DNA from: Actinosomnolentus pattersoniae (SeqCode)
GTDB taxonomy: Bacteria > Actinomycetota > UBA4738
Assembly (NCBI GenBank): GCA_013817655.1
Contig: JACDCJ010000108.1
Coordinates: 1 to 6,956 of the forward strand
DNA length: 6,956 nt
Direction of reading: 5' to 3'
Shown here: positions 1 through 5,511 of the stretch, one piece after another
Numbering within the stretch: the stretch's first letter is position 1
Layout of the letters: every line of letters begins with the position of its first letter
Made by a program: the position numbers and the translations under genes
Notes under the pieces: model-generated
The model's input: only the letters and a program-made list of their open reading frames with translations
What the model was told of the DNA's origin: nothing
Databases searched by the model: none

Positions 1-140
1 GGATGGACGAGCCCGAGATGGCCGAGATCGCAGGGATCATCGGCGACGTGCTGAGAGAGCCCGAGGACGCCGCCGTCAAGGAGGATGCCCGGGGTCGCGT
101 GCGCGCCCTGATGGATCGGTTCCCCGCCTACCCCGGCTGA
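1..140 (+). CDS. glyA: Serine hydroxymethyltransferase, C-terminal end (partial, 5' end outside window)
   Basis: The frame is open from the window edge to a TGA at 138-140 and gives 45 complete C-terminal residues. The segment begins MDEPEMAEIAGIIGDVL and ends in RVRALMDRFPAYPG. This matches the end of GlyA proteins, where a conserved EM..IA..I helix is followed by a V..L...FP.YP tail. GlyA is a cytosolic PLP enzyme that converts serine and tetrahydrofolate to glycine and 5,10-methylene-tetrahydrofolate. The PLP lysine and active site lie upstream and cannot be checked. The stop is only 7 bases before the next gene, so the two are probably co-transcribed. glyA just upstream of a wecA-like gene and the atp operon fits an actinobacterial arrangement. 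The call rests on a short tail, so it is good but not certain. Confidence 0.82.
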   Translation, partial: MDEPEMAEIAGIIGDVLREPEDAAVKEDARGRVRALMDRFPAYPG

Positions 141-147
141 CCGAGCG

Positions 148-1296
148 ATGGGGCGTTACCTCGCCGTCTTTCTCGTGTCGGCCGGGACGGTGCTCGCCGT
201 CACGCCCCTCGTCCGCGTGCTAGCCCGGAAGCTGGGAGCGATCGACGAGCCGAGCGACCGGAAGGTCCACCCGAAGCCGACGCCCACGCTGGGCGGCATC
301 GGGCTCCTGATCGGGGTGCTCGCGGGAATGGGGGTGGCCTACCTCGATCCCACCTTTCGGCCGGTCTTCCAGTCCTCCGAGCTTCAAGGGGTGGCCCTCG
401 CCGCCGTGGTCCTCACCACCGTCGGGTTGATCGACGACCTGCGGGCGATCTCGGCTCCGGCGAAGGTGGCCGGGCAGATCCTCGCGGCCGGACTCCTGAT
501 CCTCGGCGGAGTGCAGTTGCTCTTCTTCTGGTTTCCCACGCAAGGCGTGATTCTGCTGGGCGATCTGGCAGTCCCGCTCACCGTCCTCTGGGTGCTCCTG
601 ATGGTCAACGCGGTCAACCTGATCGACGGCCTCGACGGGCTCGCCGCCGGCATCGTCGCGATCGCCTCCGGGGCATTCTTCGTCTACGTCTTCATCGGCC
701 CCACGAACTTCGGCGAGCCGGTCCCCTCGGCCGCGCTCCTCTGCGCCGTCGCCGCGGGCGTCGCCGTCGGGTTCCTCCCCTACAACTTCTATCCGGCCAG
801 GATCTTCATGGGGGACTCGGGCAGCATGCTCCTCGGCCTCCTGCTCGCCGCCGCGACCATCTCCGGGGTGGGCCGGACGATCCAGCCCTCGGGAGGGGAC
901 ATCGCGGCCCTCTCGATCCCCGTGCTTATCCCCGTGCTGGTGCTGGCGGTCCCGCTCGTGGACGTCGGCCTCGCGATCTACCGCCGGCTTCGACGGCGGC
1001 GCGGGATCTTCGTCGCGGACAAGGAGCACATTCACCATCAGCTGCGGGAGCTGGGGCACACACACCGCCACGCGGTGATCCTCATGTACTTCTGGAGCGT
1101 GCTCCTGTCCGGCTCGGCGCTGGCAATCACGTTCATCAACGGCCGCGCGCTCGTGGGCTCGATCGCCGGAGGCTCCCTCGTGCTCATCGCCGCCACCTTC
1201 GTTCCCCGGCGTATCCGTGAGCTTCGGCGCGCGCGCCGGGTCGCGAAGGGCGCCGAGCCGACCGTGGAGGCGCCCGCCGGCACGAAGCCGGTCTAA
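148..1296 (+). CDS. wecA: WecA/MraY-family undecaprenyl-phosphate sugar-1-phosphate transferase
   Basis: This 382-residue polytopic membrane protein belongs to the family that moves a sugar-1-phosphate (often GlcNAc-1-P) from a UDP-sugar to undecaprenyl or decaprenyl phosphate on the inner face of the membrane. That is the first step of teichoic acid, arabinogalactan or other surface polymer synthesis. Family motifs occur in order: RKVHPKPTPTLGG (38-50); the Mg-binding pair Asp96-Asp97; NAVNLIDGLDGL (154-165); FMGDSGS (220-226, with Asp223); and DKEHIHHQL (291-299), whose HIHH points to the WecA/TagO branch rather than true MraY. About ten hydrophobic segments are visible, and the basic C-terminal tail is cytosolic. 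Length is typical. The ATG lies 7 bases after the glyA stop with no clear Shine-Dalgarno, which suggests coupling to glyA. In many actinobacteria this gene sits directly before atpI; here a phosphatase gene lies between. Exact sugar and lipid acceptor cannot be read from sequence. Confidence 0.92.
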   Translation: MGRYLAVFLVSAGTVLAVTPLVRVLARKLGAIDEPSDRKVHPKPTPTLGGIGLLIGVLAGMGVAYLDPTFRPVFQSSELQGVALAAVVLTTVGLIDDLRAISAPAKVAGQILAAGLLILGGVQLLFFWFPTQGVILLGDLAVPLTVLWVLLMVNAVNLIDGLDGLAAGIVAIASGAFFVYVFIGPTNFGEPVPSAALLCAVAAGVAVGFLPYNFYPARIFMGDSGSMLLGLLLAAATISGVGRTIQPSGGDIAALSIPVLIPVLVLAVPLVDVGLAIYRRLRRRRGIFVADKEHIHHQLRELGHTHRHAVILMYFWSVLLSGSALAITFINGRALVGSIAGGSLVLIAATFVPRRIRELRRARRVAKGAEPTVEAPAGTKPV

Positions 1297-1317
1297 CGGC
1301 GGCCCGCCCGAATGGGG

Positions 1318-1323
1318 TAAGTT
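1318..1323 (+). promoter_or_regulatory. Possible -10 element for a leaderless phosphatase mRNA
   Basis: TAAGTT fits the actinobacterial -10 pattern TANNNT and ends six bases before the GTG at 1330. That is the spacing expected if transcription starts on the start codon itself. No -35 box like TTGACA is visible at 16-18 bases upstream. A GGGG at 1314-1317 could instead act as a weak, distant ribosome binding site. Such a short motif can occur by chance, so confidence is low. Confidence 0.25.
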
Positions 1324-1329
1324 CGATCC

Positions 1330-2544
1330 GTGGTGGACACTTCCCGTCGAACGCTCGAGCCCCAGCTCGTCTCACCGTTCCCGGCTCCGGTCGCGCGGAT
1401 GCTCGCGGACCTGAACGACGCCGACCCGGCGCGGGTCCTGCCCATCGTGCTCGAAGCCCTCTCGGCGGTGTGCGGCGCCGTTGGCGTCCGTGTGTCCTTC
1501 TCCGACGTGGAGGAGCGGAGCCTGGTCGTGTGGGACGCCGCCGGAGCCGCGCTCACGTCCAGGACCCACCGGATGGACGTCGAGGGGTCGATCCACGGCA
1601 AGGTGTACCGCTCGGGCCGCACGGAACGCGCCGAGGTGGATCTCCTGCCCGCGATCCTCACGCCAGTGATGGCCAGGTCCGAGCGCCTGGGGGTTCTCGA
1701 GGTCGTCTTCGACGCGCCACCCCAGGAGTGGGCCGAAGCCGTCGTCGCCTCCGCCGGGCTGCTGCTCGGATACGTCGTGGTGGTGGGGGATCGCTGGTCC
1801 GACGAGTTCCAGGTGGCTCGCCGCAGGCAGGACATGAACCTGGCCGCGGAGGTTCAGTGGGTCAGCCTGCCCCTGGCGGCCTTCAAGACGGACCGCATCT
1901 CTCTCGCCGGAGCCCTCGAGCCCGCGTACGAGATCGCCGGCGACCTCTACGAGTACTCGTGCGGGCGAGAGGAGCTCGTGGCCGGCGTCTTCGACGCAAT
2001 GGGCCACGGGATCACCGCCGCGCGTCTTTCCGATCTGGCGGTGGCGGCCCACCGGAACGCGCGGCGGAACGGCCGAGACCTGAGCGGTCAGGCAGGGTTC
2101 ATCCACGACACTCTAGTCGGCACGTTCGGAAAAGAGGGGTTCGTCACTGGCCAGCTCGTGACGATCGACCTGGGCGACCCCGGTCGCTCTCGTCTCGTCA
2201 ACGCGGGGCATCCGGCTCCGTTCCTCCACCGCAAGGGCGGCAGGCCACGGCAGCTGCGGCCGGAGATAGACCTTCCGTTCGGGATGCCGTTCGAGGGAGG
2301 TTACCGGATCCAGCCCCTCGAACTTGCGTCTGGGGATCGGTTGACGCTCTTCAGCGACGGGGTCGTGGAGGCGCGCCCGGACGGTGGCGCCCTCTTCTCG
2401 GAGGCTCGCCTCGCCCGCTGCCTTCGAGAGACACGAAAGCTCTCGCCCCGGGAGGCGGCCCGGAACATCATCGCGAGCGTTCGGGAGCATCGGGCGGCGG
2501 ACCTGGCCGACGACGCGACCATGTTGATCATGGACGTCCTGTGA
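1330..2544 (+). CDS. GAF-like domain plus SpoIIE/RsbU-type PP2C serine/threonine phosphatase
   Basis: This 404-residue protein appears soluble and has two parts. Residues about 35-150 look like a GAF sensor domain (VEGSIHGKVYRSGRTERAE, then LLPAILTPVMARSERLGVLEVVF). A linker leads to LAAEVQWVSLP (171-181) and a PP2C domain of the SpoIIE/RsbU class. Metal-site and core motifs are present: EPAYEIAGDLYEY (197-209, Asp205), FDAMGHG (221-227, Asp222), NAGHP (291-295), LFSDGVVEA (340-348, Asp343) and the C-terminal LADDAT (392-397, Asp394-Asp395). The usual GGD reads AGD here, but the aspartate is kept, so an active phosphatase is likely. The AAE.QW..LP start resembles a PP2C group common in actinobacteria. 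Relatives dephosphorylate STAS anti-anti-sigma factors in partner switching, but no STAS or kinase gene is visible here, so the substrate is unknown. Two GTG codons (1330, 1333) could serve as start. The gene lies 33 bases after wecA and 43 before the atp genes. Confidence 0.88.
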   Translation: MVDTSRRTLEPQLVSPFPAPVARMLADLNDADPARVLPIVLEALSAVCGAVGVRVSFSDVEERSLVVWDAAGAALTSRTHRMDVEGSIHGKVYRSGRTERAEVDLLPAILTPVMARSERLGVLEVVFDAPPQEWAEAVVASAGLLLGYVVVVGDRWSDEFQVARRRQDMNLAAEVQWVSLPLAAFKTDRISLAGALEPAYEIAGDLYEYSCGREELVAGVFDAMGHGITAARLSDLAVAAHRNARRNGRDLSGQAGFIHDTLVGTFGKEGFVTGQLVTIDLGDPGRSRLVNAGHPAPFLHRKGGRPRQLRPEIDLPFGMPFEGGYRIQPLELASGDRLTLFSDGVVEARPDGGALFSEARLARCLRETRKLSPREAARNIIASVREHRAADLADDATMLIMDVL

Positions 2545-2567
2545 TGGGATCGAATCGCCCGGGCGGC

Positions 2568-2576
2568 TGTTAGACT
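2568..2576 (+). promoter_or_regulatory. Candidate extended -10 promoter of the atp operon
   Basis: In the 43-base gap before the first atp gene, TG at 2568-2569, one base, then TAGACT at 2571-2576 form an extended -10 element (TGN-TANNNT). No good -35 box is seen at the usual distance, which is acceptable for extended -10 promoters. Transcription would begin near 2582-2585, just before the ATG at 2588 and about 35 bases before the alternative ATG at 2618. A 10-base GC palindrome at 2556-2565 lies just upstream; its meaning is unclear. The call rests on motif and position only. Confidence 0.4.
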
Positions 2577-2587
2577 CACGCGCCTCC

Positions 2588-2818
2588 ATGGCTCGCCGAC
2601 CGGATCCGGGGACCTCCATGACCGGGTTGTCCACCGGCTTCGCGATCAGCGTCTACATGCTGAGCGCCGTGCTGGTATGGGGCGGGATCGGATACCTGAT
2701 AGATCGTTGGATGGGAATCGAGGGCGCCTTCACCGCCGTTGGAGCGGTGGTGGGCGCGGGCGCCGGCATTTACCTGGTCTACCTGAGGTACGGCCGAGAG
2801 CATGACGAGAAACGCTGA
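2588..2818 (+). CDS. atpZ: AtpZ/AtpI-family small membrane protein, first gene of the atp operon
   Basis: This 76-residue protein has two membrane helices (about 14-36 and 46-67). Between them is GGIGYLIDRWMGIEGAF, the core signature of the AtpZ family (G..G..lD..., then a glycine-rich second helix and a basic tail). Family members lead atp operons and are reported to act with AtpI in c-ring assembly and/or Mg2+/Ca2+ transport; the exact job here is inferred. The ATG at 2588 has no Shine-Dalgarno. An in-frame ATG at 2618 (Met11) has a GGGGA at 2608-2612 and would remove ten non-hydrophobic residues, giving 66 residues. Either start is possible, depending on where the mRNA begins. The 3' end overlaps the next gene by 17 bases, so translational coupling is likely. 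Confidence 0.8.
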   Translation: MARRPDPGTSMTGLSTGFAISVYMLSAVLVWGGIGYLIDRWMGIEGAFTAVGAVVGAGAGIYLVYLRYGREHDEKR

Positions 2819-3230
2819 TCCCGAGCGGGAGATCCTCCGCCGTGTCGCACCATTCGCGGCCCCGGCCCTTGCGGTCTCTTTCATCGGCGGAGCGGCGGCG
2901 GGGGGATGGGACTCCGGCTGGTCGGCGGCGCTCGGCATCGCCGTGGTCTTCGCCAACGCCGCCGTGAACGCGCTCTCCCTGGCGCGAGCGGCCCGCATCT
3001 CCCTTCAGGCGCTATACGCGGTCGCCCTGGGTGGGTTCGTCATACGAATGGCGGCCATAGTGGGCCTGCTCTTCCTGCTGGATCGGTTCGCCTTCTTCTC
3101 GCCGCTCGCGTTCCTCCTCGCCGTCGTGCCGGCGACCGCCCTTCTGCTTGCCTACGAGATGAGGCTATTGGCCGGTGGTCTCGGCGCCGAGCTCCAGATC
3201 GCTTCTCCCCGGGAGCAGGTGAGCCCGTGA
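2802..3230 (+). CDS. atpI: AtpI-like accessory protein of the ATP synthase operon
   Basis: This 142-residue protein has four predicted membrane helices (about 15-34, 39-61, 69-94, 97-118) and a short basic/acidic N-terminus. Layout, size and place just before atpB match the ATP synthase subunit I family (AtpI), a non-structural protein that helps assemble the c-ring in several bacteria. Sequence conservation in this family is low, so the name rests mainly on topology and position. The ATG at 2802 lies inside the 3' end of the preceding gene in another frame. The only nearby purine-rich stretch is GAGAG at 2796-2800, so re-initiation by ribosomes finishing the upstream gene is likely. Its TGA overlaps the GTG start of atpB (GTGA at 3227-3230), another sign of coupling. 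Confidence 0.72.
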   Translation: MTRNADPEREILRRVAPFAAPALAVSFIGGAAAGGWDSGWSAALGIAVVFANAAVNALSLARAARISLQALYAVALGGFVIRMAAIVGLLFLLDRFAFFSPLAFLLAVVPATALLLAYEMRLLAGGLGAELQIASPREQVSP

Positions 3231-4051
3231 GCGGCTTCCTGACACTGCCCGGCGTGATCGCGGAGAACCCGCTCATAAGCGAGGAGTTCCACCGGCCCAC
3301 GACGAAGCTCTTCGTGTGGGACTGCGTCACCGGGTCGGTGGATATCGGCGGCATAGAGTTCTGCCTCAACCGGGTCATCCTCTTGCTCTTCCTCTCCATG
3401 CTCCTGTTCATCGGCCTGTTTTTCTTCGCCTTCCGCAAGCCGAAGGTGGTGCCCGGGAAGCTTCAGGCGGTAATGGAGATGGGGATCGAGTTCATCCGCC
3501 AGCAGGTCGTCGTTCAGATGATCGGGCCGGAGGGGATGAAGTTCCTCCCCTTCCTCGCGACGCTGTTCTTCTTCATCTTCCTCGGCAACATCCTCGAGGT
3601 GATTCCCGGGATCAACTTCCCGGTGAATTCCAGGGTTGCGTTCCCCATGGTGCTCGCGATCGTTTCCTGGGTGGTCTACAACTACGTGGGCGTCAAGGAG
3701 CAGGGTTTGCTCGGCTACCTGAAGTCCGTCCTGTTCCCGCCCGGCGCTCCCTGGCCCATCTACTTCCTCCTCACGCCGATCGAGTTCTTCACTGTCATCA
3801 TCGTGCGGCCCATCACGCTGACGCTTCGGCTCACCGCGAACATGTTCGCGGGACACCTGTTGCTCACGCTGTTCTTTCTCGGCACCGCCACCCTGCTGGC
3901 GAACGTCGTCACGGCCACGTTCGCCTTGTTCTCCTTCGCCCTGGCGGTCGTACTCGTGGGCTTCGAGATCTTCGTGGCCGGACTGCAGGCGTTCATCTTC
4001 AGCATCCTCACCGCCTCGTACATCGCCGGGGCGGCCCATCCCGAGCACTGA
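3227..4051 (+). CDS. atpB: F-type ATP synthase subunit a (Fo proton channel stator)
   Basis: Subunit a forms the two proton half-channels of Fo beside the c-ring. I chose the GTG at 3227, giving 274 residues. It overlaps the previous stop by four bases and has GGGAG at 3211-3215. The frame is open further upstream, but that part is arginine-rich out-of-frame sequence of atpI and not real. Several membrane helices are evident. The key stretch LTLRLTANMFAGH (198-210) holds Arg201, equivalent to the essential E. coli Arg210. GLQAFIFSILTASYI (252-266) holds Gln254, equivalent to E. coli Gln252. The charged pair around these residues is swapped relative to E. coli: His210 at the E219 position and Glu247 at the H245 position. 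KPKVVPGKLQ, MIGPEGMKFLPFLATLFFFI and INFPVNSRVAFP are typical of actinobacterial subunit a. Confidence 0.96.
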   Translation: MSGFLTLPGVIAENPLISEEFHRPTTKLFVWDCVTGSVDIGGIEFCLNRVILLLFLSMLLFIGLFFFAFRKPKVVPGKLQAVMEMGIEFIRQQVVVQMIGPEGMKFLPFLATLFFFIFLGNILEVIPGINFPVNSRVAFPMVLAIVSWVVYNYVGVKEQGLLGYLKSVLFPPGAPWPIYFLLTPIEFFTVIIVRPITLTLRLTANMFAGHLLLTLFFLGTATLLANVVTATFALFSFALAVVLVGFEIFVAGLQAFIFSILTASYIAGAAHPEH

Positions 4052-4052
4052 C

Positions 4053-4058
4053 AGGAGG
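4053..4058 (+). promoter_or_regulatory. Strong ribosome binding site of atpE
   Basis: A perfect AGGAGG lies 7 bases before the ATG at 4066. It fixes the start of atpE, although the frame is open for hundreds of bases upstream. This consensus site fits the high demand for subunit c, which is made in many more copies than the other Fo subunits. Confidence 0.85.
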
Positions 4059-4065
4059 AGTTCAT

Positions 4066-4323
4066 ATGGCGTTCCTTGCACAGGTGGTGGGACTGATCGC
4101 CCAGGTCTCCGACGAAGGGTTGGCGACGATCGGCAAGGGGCTCGTCTACGGACTGGCCGCCATCGGCCCCGGCGTTGGCATCGGCATCCTCATGGGCAAG
4201 GCGGTAGAGGCCATGGCGCGCCAGCCGGAGGCGGCCGGCATGGTTCGCGGCACGATGTTCATCGGCATCGGACTGATCGAGGCGCTGGCGCTGTTCGGCT
4301 TCGCGCTCTCCTTCATCCTCTAG
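4066..4323 (+). CDS. atpE: F-type ATP synthase subunit c (c-ring proteolipid)
   Basis: This 85-residue helical hairpin forms the rotating c-ring of Fo. Helix 1 (about 22-48) has the glycine-rich packing motif GPGVGIG (34-40). The polar loop holds ARQPE (51-55), which contacts gamma/epsilon. Helix 2 (about 57-84) carries the ion-binding carboxylate Glu72 in GLIEALALFGF. Na+-binding rings usually have Gln in helix 1 (the place of Ile39) and Ser/Thr after the carboxylate; here these are Ile and Ala, so proton coupling is inferred. The N-terminus (1-20) is longer than in E. coli, as is common in actinobacteria. The ATG at 4066 is set by a perfect Shine-Dalgarno, 14 bases after the atpB stop. Ring stoichiometry cannot be read from the sequence. 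Confidence 0.96.
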   Translation: MAFLAQVVGLIAQVSDEGLATIGKGLVYGLAAIGPGVGIGILMGKAVEAMARQPEAAGMVRGTMFIGIGLIEALALFGFALSFIL

Positions 4324-4327
4324 GAGG
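4322..4327 (+). promoter_or_regulatory. Ribosome binding site of atpF
   Basis: AGGAGG begins inside the TAG stop of atpE (4321-4323) and lies 5 bases before the GTG at 4333. It supports that GTG over the later in-frame ATG at 4354 as the start of subunit b. Confidence 0.75.
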
Positions 4328-4332
4328 ACACG

Positions 4333-4938
4333 GTGGTCACCCTGATCTCCACGATGGTCCTGATCGCTCAGGAGGCTGAGGAGAACGACCCCAGCGACCT
4401 CCTCCCGGCGATCCAGGAGCTCGTCTGGGGCGCCATCGCCTTCGCCGTCCTCTTCTTCTTCATGCTGAAATTCGTGATGCCGAGGCTGAACCAGACCCTG
4501 GAAGCCCGGCGGGAGAAGATCCAGGGAGAGATGGAGCGGGCCGAGCAGGCTCGCCGGCAGGCCGACCAGGAGCTCGCCGAGTATCGGAGCCAGCTCGCCG
4601 GCGCCCGCGACGAGGGCAACCGCATCATCGAGGAGGCCCGCCAGACCGCCGAATCGATGCGCCGCGACATGGCGGCGAAGGCCGAACAGGAGAACCAGGC
4701 GGTCCTCGCCCGCGCCCAGGAGGAGATCCGGGCGGAGCGCGACCGGGTGTTCCAGGAGTTGAAGGGGCAGGTCGGCGAGCTCTCGCTGGCCCTTGCCGGG
4801 CGGGTGGTCGGGGAGTCGCTCGACCGCGAACGCCACTCGCGGATCGTCGACGACTACATAGAGGAGCTCGCCACGCTGGGGCCGTCCGGCGACGGGGGCG
4901 GCGCACCCCCAACCGACCCCGGGACGCAGGAGGGCTAG
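4333..4938 (+). CDS. atpF: F-type ATP synthase subunit b (peripheral stalk)
   Basis: Subunit b anchors the F1 head to the membrane as part of the peripheral stator stalk. The 201-residue protein has one clear membrane helix (about 28-49, ELVWGAIAFAVLFFFMLKFVMP). A long charged coiled coil follows (about 52-145, many E, R, Q and A residues). The C-terminal delta-binding end LSLALAGRVVGESLDRERHSRIVDDYIEEL (150-179) is typical of the family. The last ~20 residues are a Gly/Pro-rich tail beyond the conserved part and look disordered. Before the helix are 27 residues with a short hydrophobic run (MVTLISTMVLIA) and an acidic patch. The GTG at 4333 is favoured by the nearby AGGAGG; an ATG at 4354 is the alternative. 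The stop directly abuts the atpH start, so b and delta are separate, unlike the mycobacterial fusion. Confidence 0.94.
   Translation: MVTLISTMVLIAQEAEENDPSDLLPAIQELVWGAIAFAVLFFFMLKFVMPRLNQTLEARREKIQGEMERAEQARRQADQELAEYRSQLAGARDEGNRIIEEARQTAESMRRDMAAKAEQENQAVLARAQEEIRAERDRVFQELKGQVGELSLALAGRVVGESLDRERHSRIVDDYIEELATLGPSGDGGGAPPTDPGTQEG
4928..4933 (+). promoter_or_regulatory. Ribosome binding site of atpH
   Basis: AGGAGG, within the last codons of atpF, lies 5 bases before the GTG at 4939. That GTG follows the atpF stop codon with no gap. The arrangement suggests termination-coupled translation of delta. Confidence 0.75.
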
Positions 4939-5484
4939 GTGGCGGACAGGGATCGCCTGGTCCAGGGGTACGCCCGCGCCCTCTTCTCCGTTGCGGAGGC
5001 CGAGGGCAGCCTCGACGACGTCGAGGACGAGCTCTTCCGGTTCGCCCGGACCGTCCAGGGGGATTCCCGGCTCCGTGACGCGCTCACGGATCCGGCGCTG
5101 CCGCCCGAGCGCAAGAAGTCGGTGGTGACGGAGCTGCTGGGGGGCAAGGCGAGCCCCCACACCATCGGGCTGCTGGGCTTTCTCGTTGAGCAGGGCCGGG
5201 CGAAGGACCTCCCCAAGATCATCGACGCCCTGGTCGAGCTCGCGAACGAACGTCGCCGAACCGCCGTCGCCGAGGTTCGCGCCGCCATACCGCTCAGCCC
5301 GGAGCAGCGCGAGCGTCTGGCGGAAGCGCTGAACCGGGCGACCGGCAAGGAGGTTGACCTCAAGGTTCTCGTGGACCCGAGCGTCCTCGGGGGTGTTGTC
5401 GCTCGCGTGGGTGACGAAGTCTTCGACGGCACCATCAGGCGGAAACTGGAGCTGGCCCGAGAGCGGCTCAGCAGGGTTCGCTAG
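4939..5484 (+). CDS. atpH: F-type ATP synthase subunit delta (OSCP)
   Basis: Delta sits on top of the F1 head and ties it to the b stalk. The 181-residue length is normal. The N-terminal helical domain starts RLVQGYARALFSVAEAEG (6-23), the standard opening of the family (YA.ALF..A). The C-terminal signature VLGGVVARVGDEVFDGTIRRKL (149-170) is almost canonical for OSCP/delta. The start is a GTG directly after the atpF stop, with AGGAGG 5 bases upstream. No b-like extension is fused to it. Its last codons form one arm of an inverted repeat that extends into the atpA leader. Confidence 0.95.
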   Translation: MADRDRLVQGYARALFSVAEAEGSLDDVEDELFRFARTVQGDSRLRDALTDPALPPERKKSVVTELLGGKASPHTIGLLGFLVEQGRAKDLPKIIDALVELANERRRTAVAEVRAAIPLSPEQRERLAEALNRATGKEVDLKVLVDPSVLGGVVARVGDEVFDGTIRRKLELARERLSRVR

Positions 5485-5496
5485 GGCTCGGGCCAG
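5452..5496 (+). repeat. Perfect 10-bp inverted repeat across the atpH/atpA junction
   Basis: CTGGCCCGAG at 5452-5461 is the exact reverse complement of CTCGGGCCAG at 5487-5496, with 25 bases between. In mRNA this could form a GC-rich stem whose loop contains the atpH stop (5482-5484). The 3' arm touches the first bases of the atpA ribosome binding region (5495-5503). No U-run follows, so it does not look like an intrinsic terminator. A role in translation coupling is a guess; chance pairing in GC-rich DNA is possible. Confidence 0.55.
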
Positions 5497-5503
5497 AGAG
5501 GGG
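5495..5503 (+). promoter_or_regulatory. Ribosome binding site of atpA
   Basis: The purine run AGAGAGGGG lies 8 bases before the ATG at 5512. It is the only plausible Shine-Dalgarno in the 27-base gap. It is weaker than the AGGAGG sites of the c, b and delta genes, and its first two bases fall in the 3' arm of the inverted repeat. Confidence 0.6.
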
Positions 5504-5511
5504 ATCGAACG

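Noticed and set aside
2556..2565. CGCCCGGGCG palindrome as a terminator of the phosphatase gene
   Set aside because: There is no loop and no following T-run, so it is not an intrinsic terminator; GC palindromes of this size are common in such DNA.
1470..2573. Alternative + strand frame of 367 codons inside the phosphatase gene
   Set aside because: The product is extremely Arg/Gly/Pro-rich and shows no domain, while the overlapping frame encodes a clear PP2C phosphatase.
2906..3226. Upstream extension of the atpB frame
   Set aside because: It translates out-of-frame atpI sequence into an Arg-rich peptide; the family N-terminus and the GTGA overlap place the start at 3227.
3316..4065. Upstream extension of the atpE frame
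   Set aside because: It is the shadow of atpB in another frame; the perfect AGGAGG and the family length fix the start at 4066.
4333..4380. Cleavable signal peptide at the N-terminus of subunit b
   Set aside because: The hydrophobic run is only about 11 residues with no basic N-region; actinobacterial b subunits often have extra residues before the membrane helix.
5452..5503. Inverted repeat at atpH/atpA as a transcription terminator
   Set aside because: No U-tract follows the stem and atpA continues the operon directly, so termination here is unlikely.
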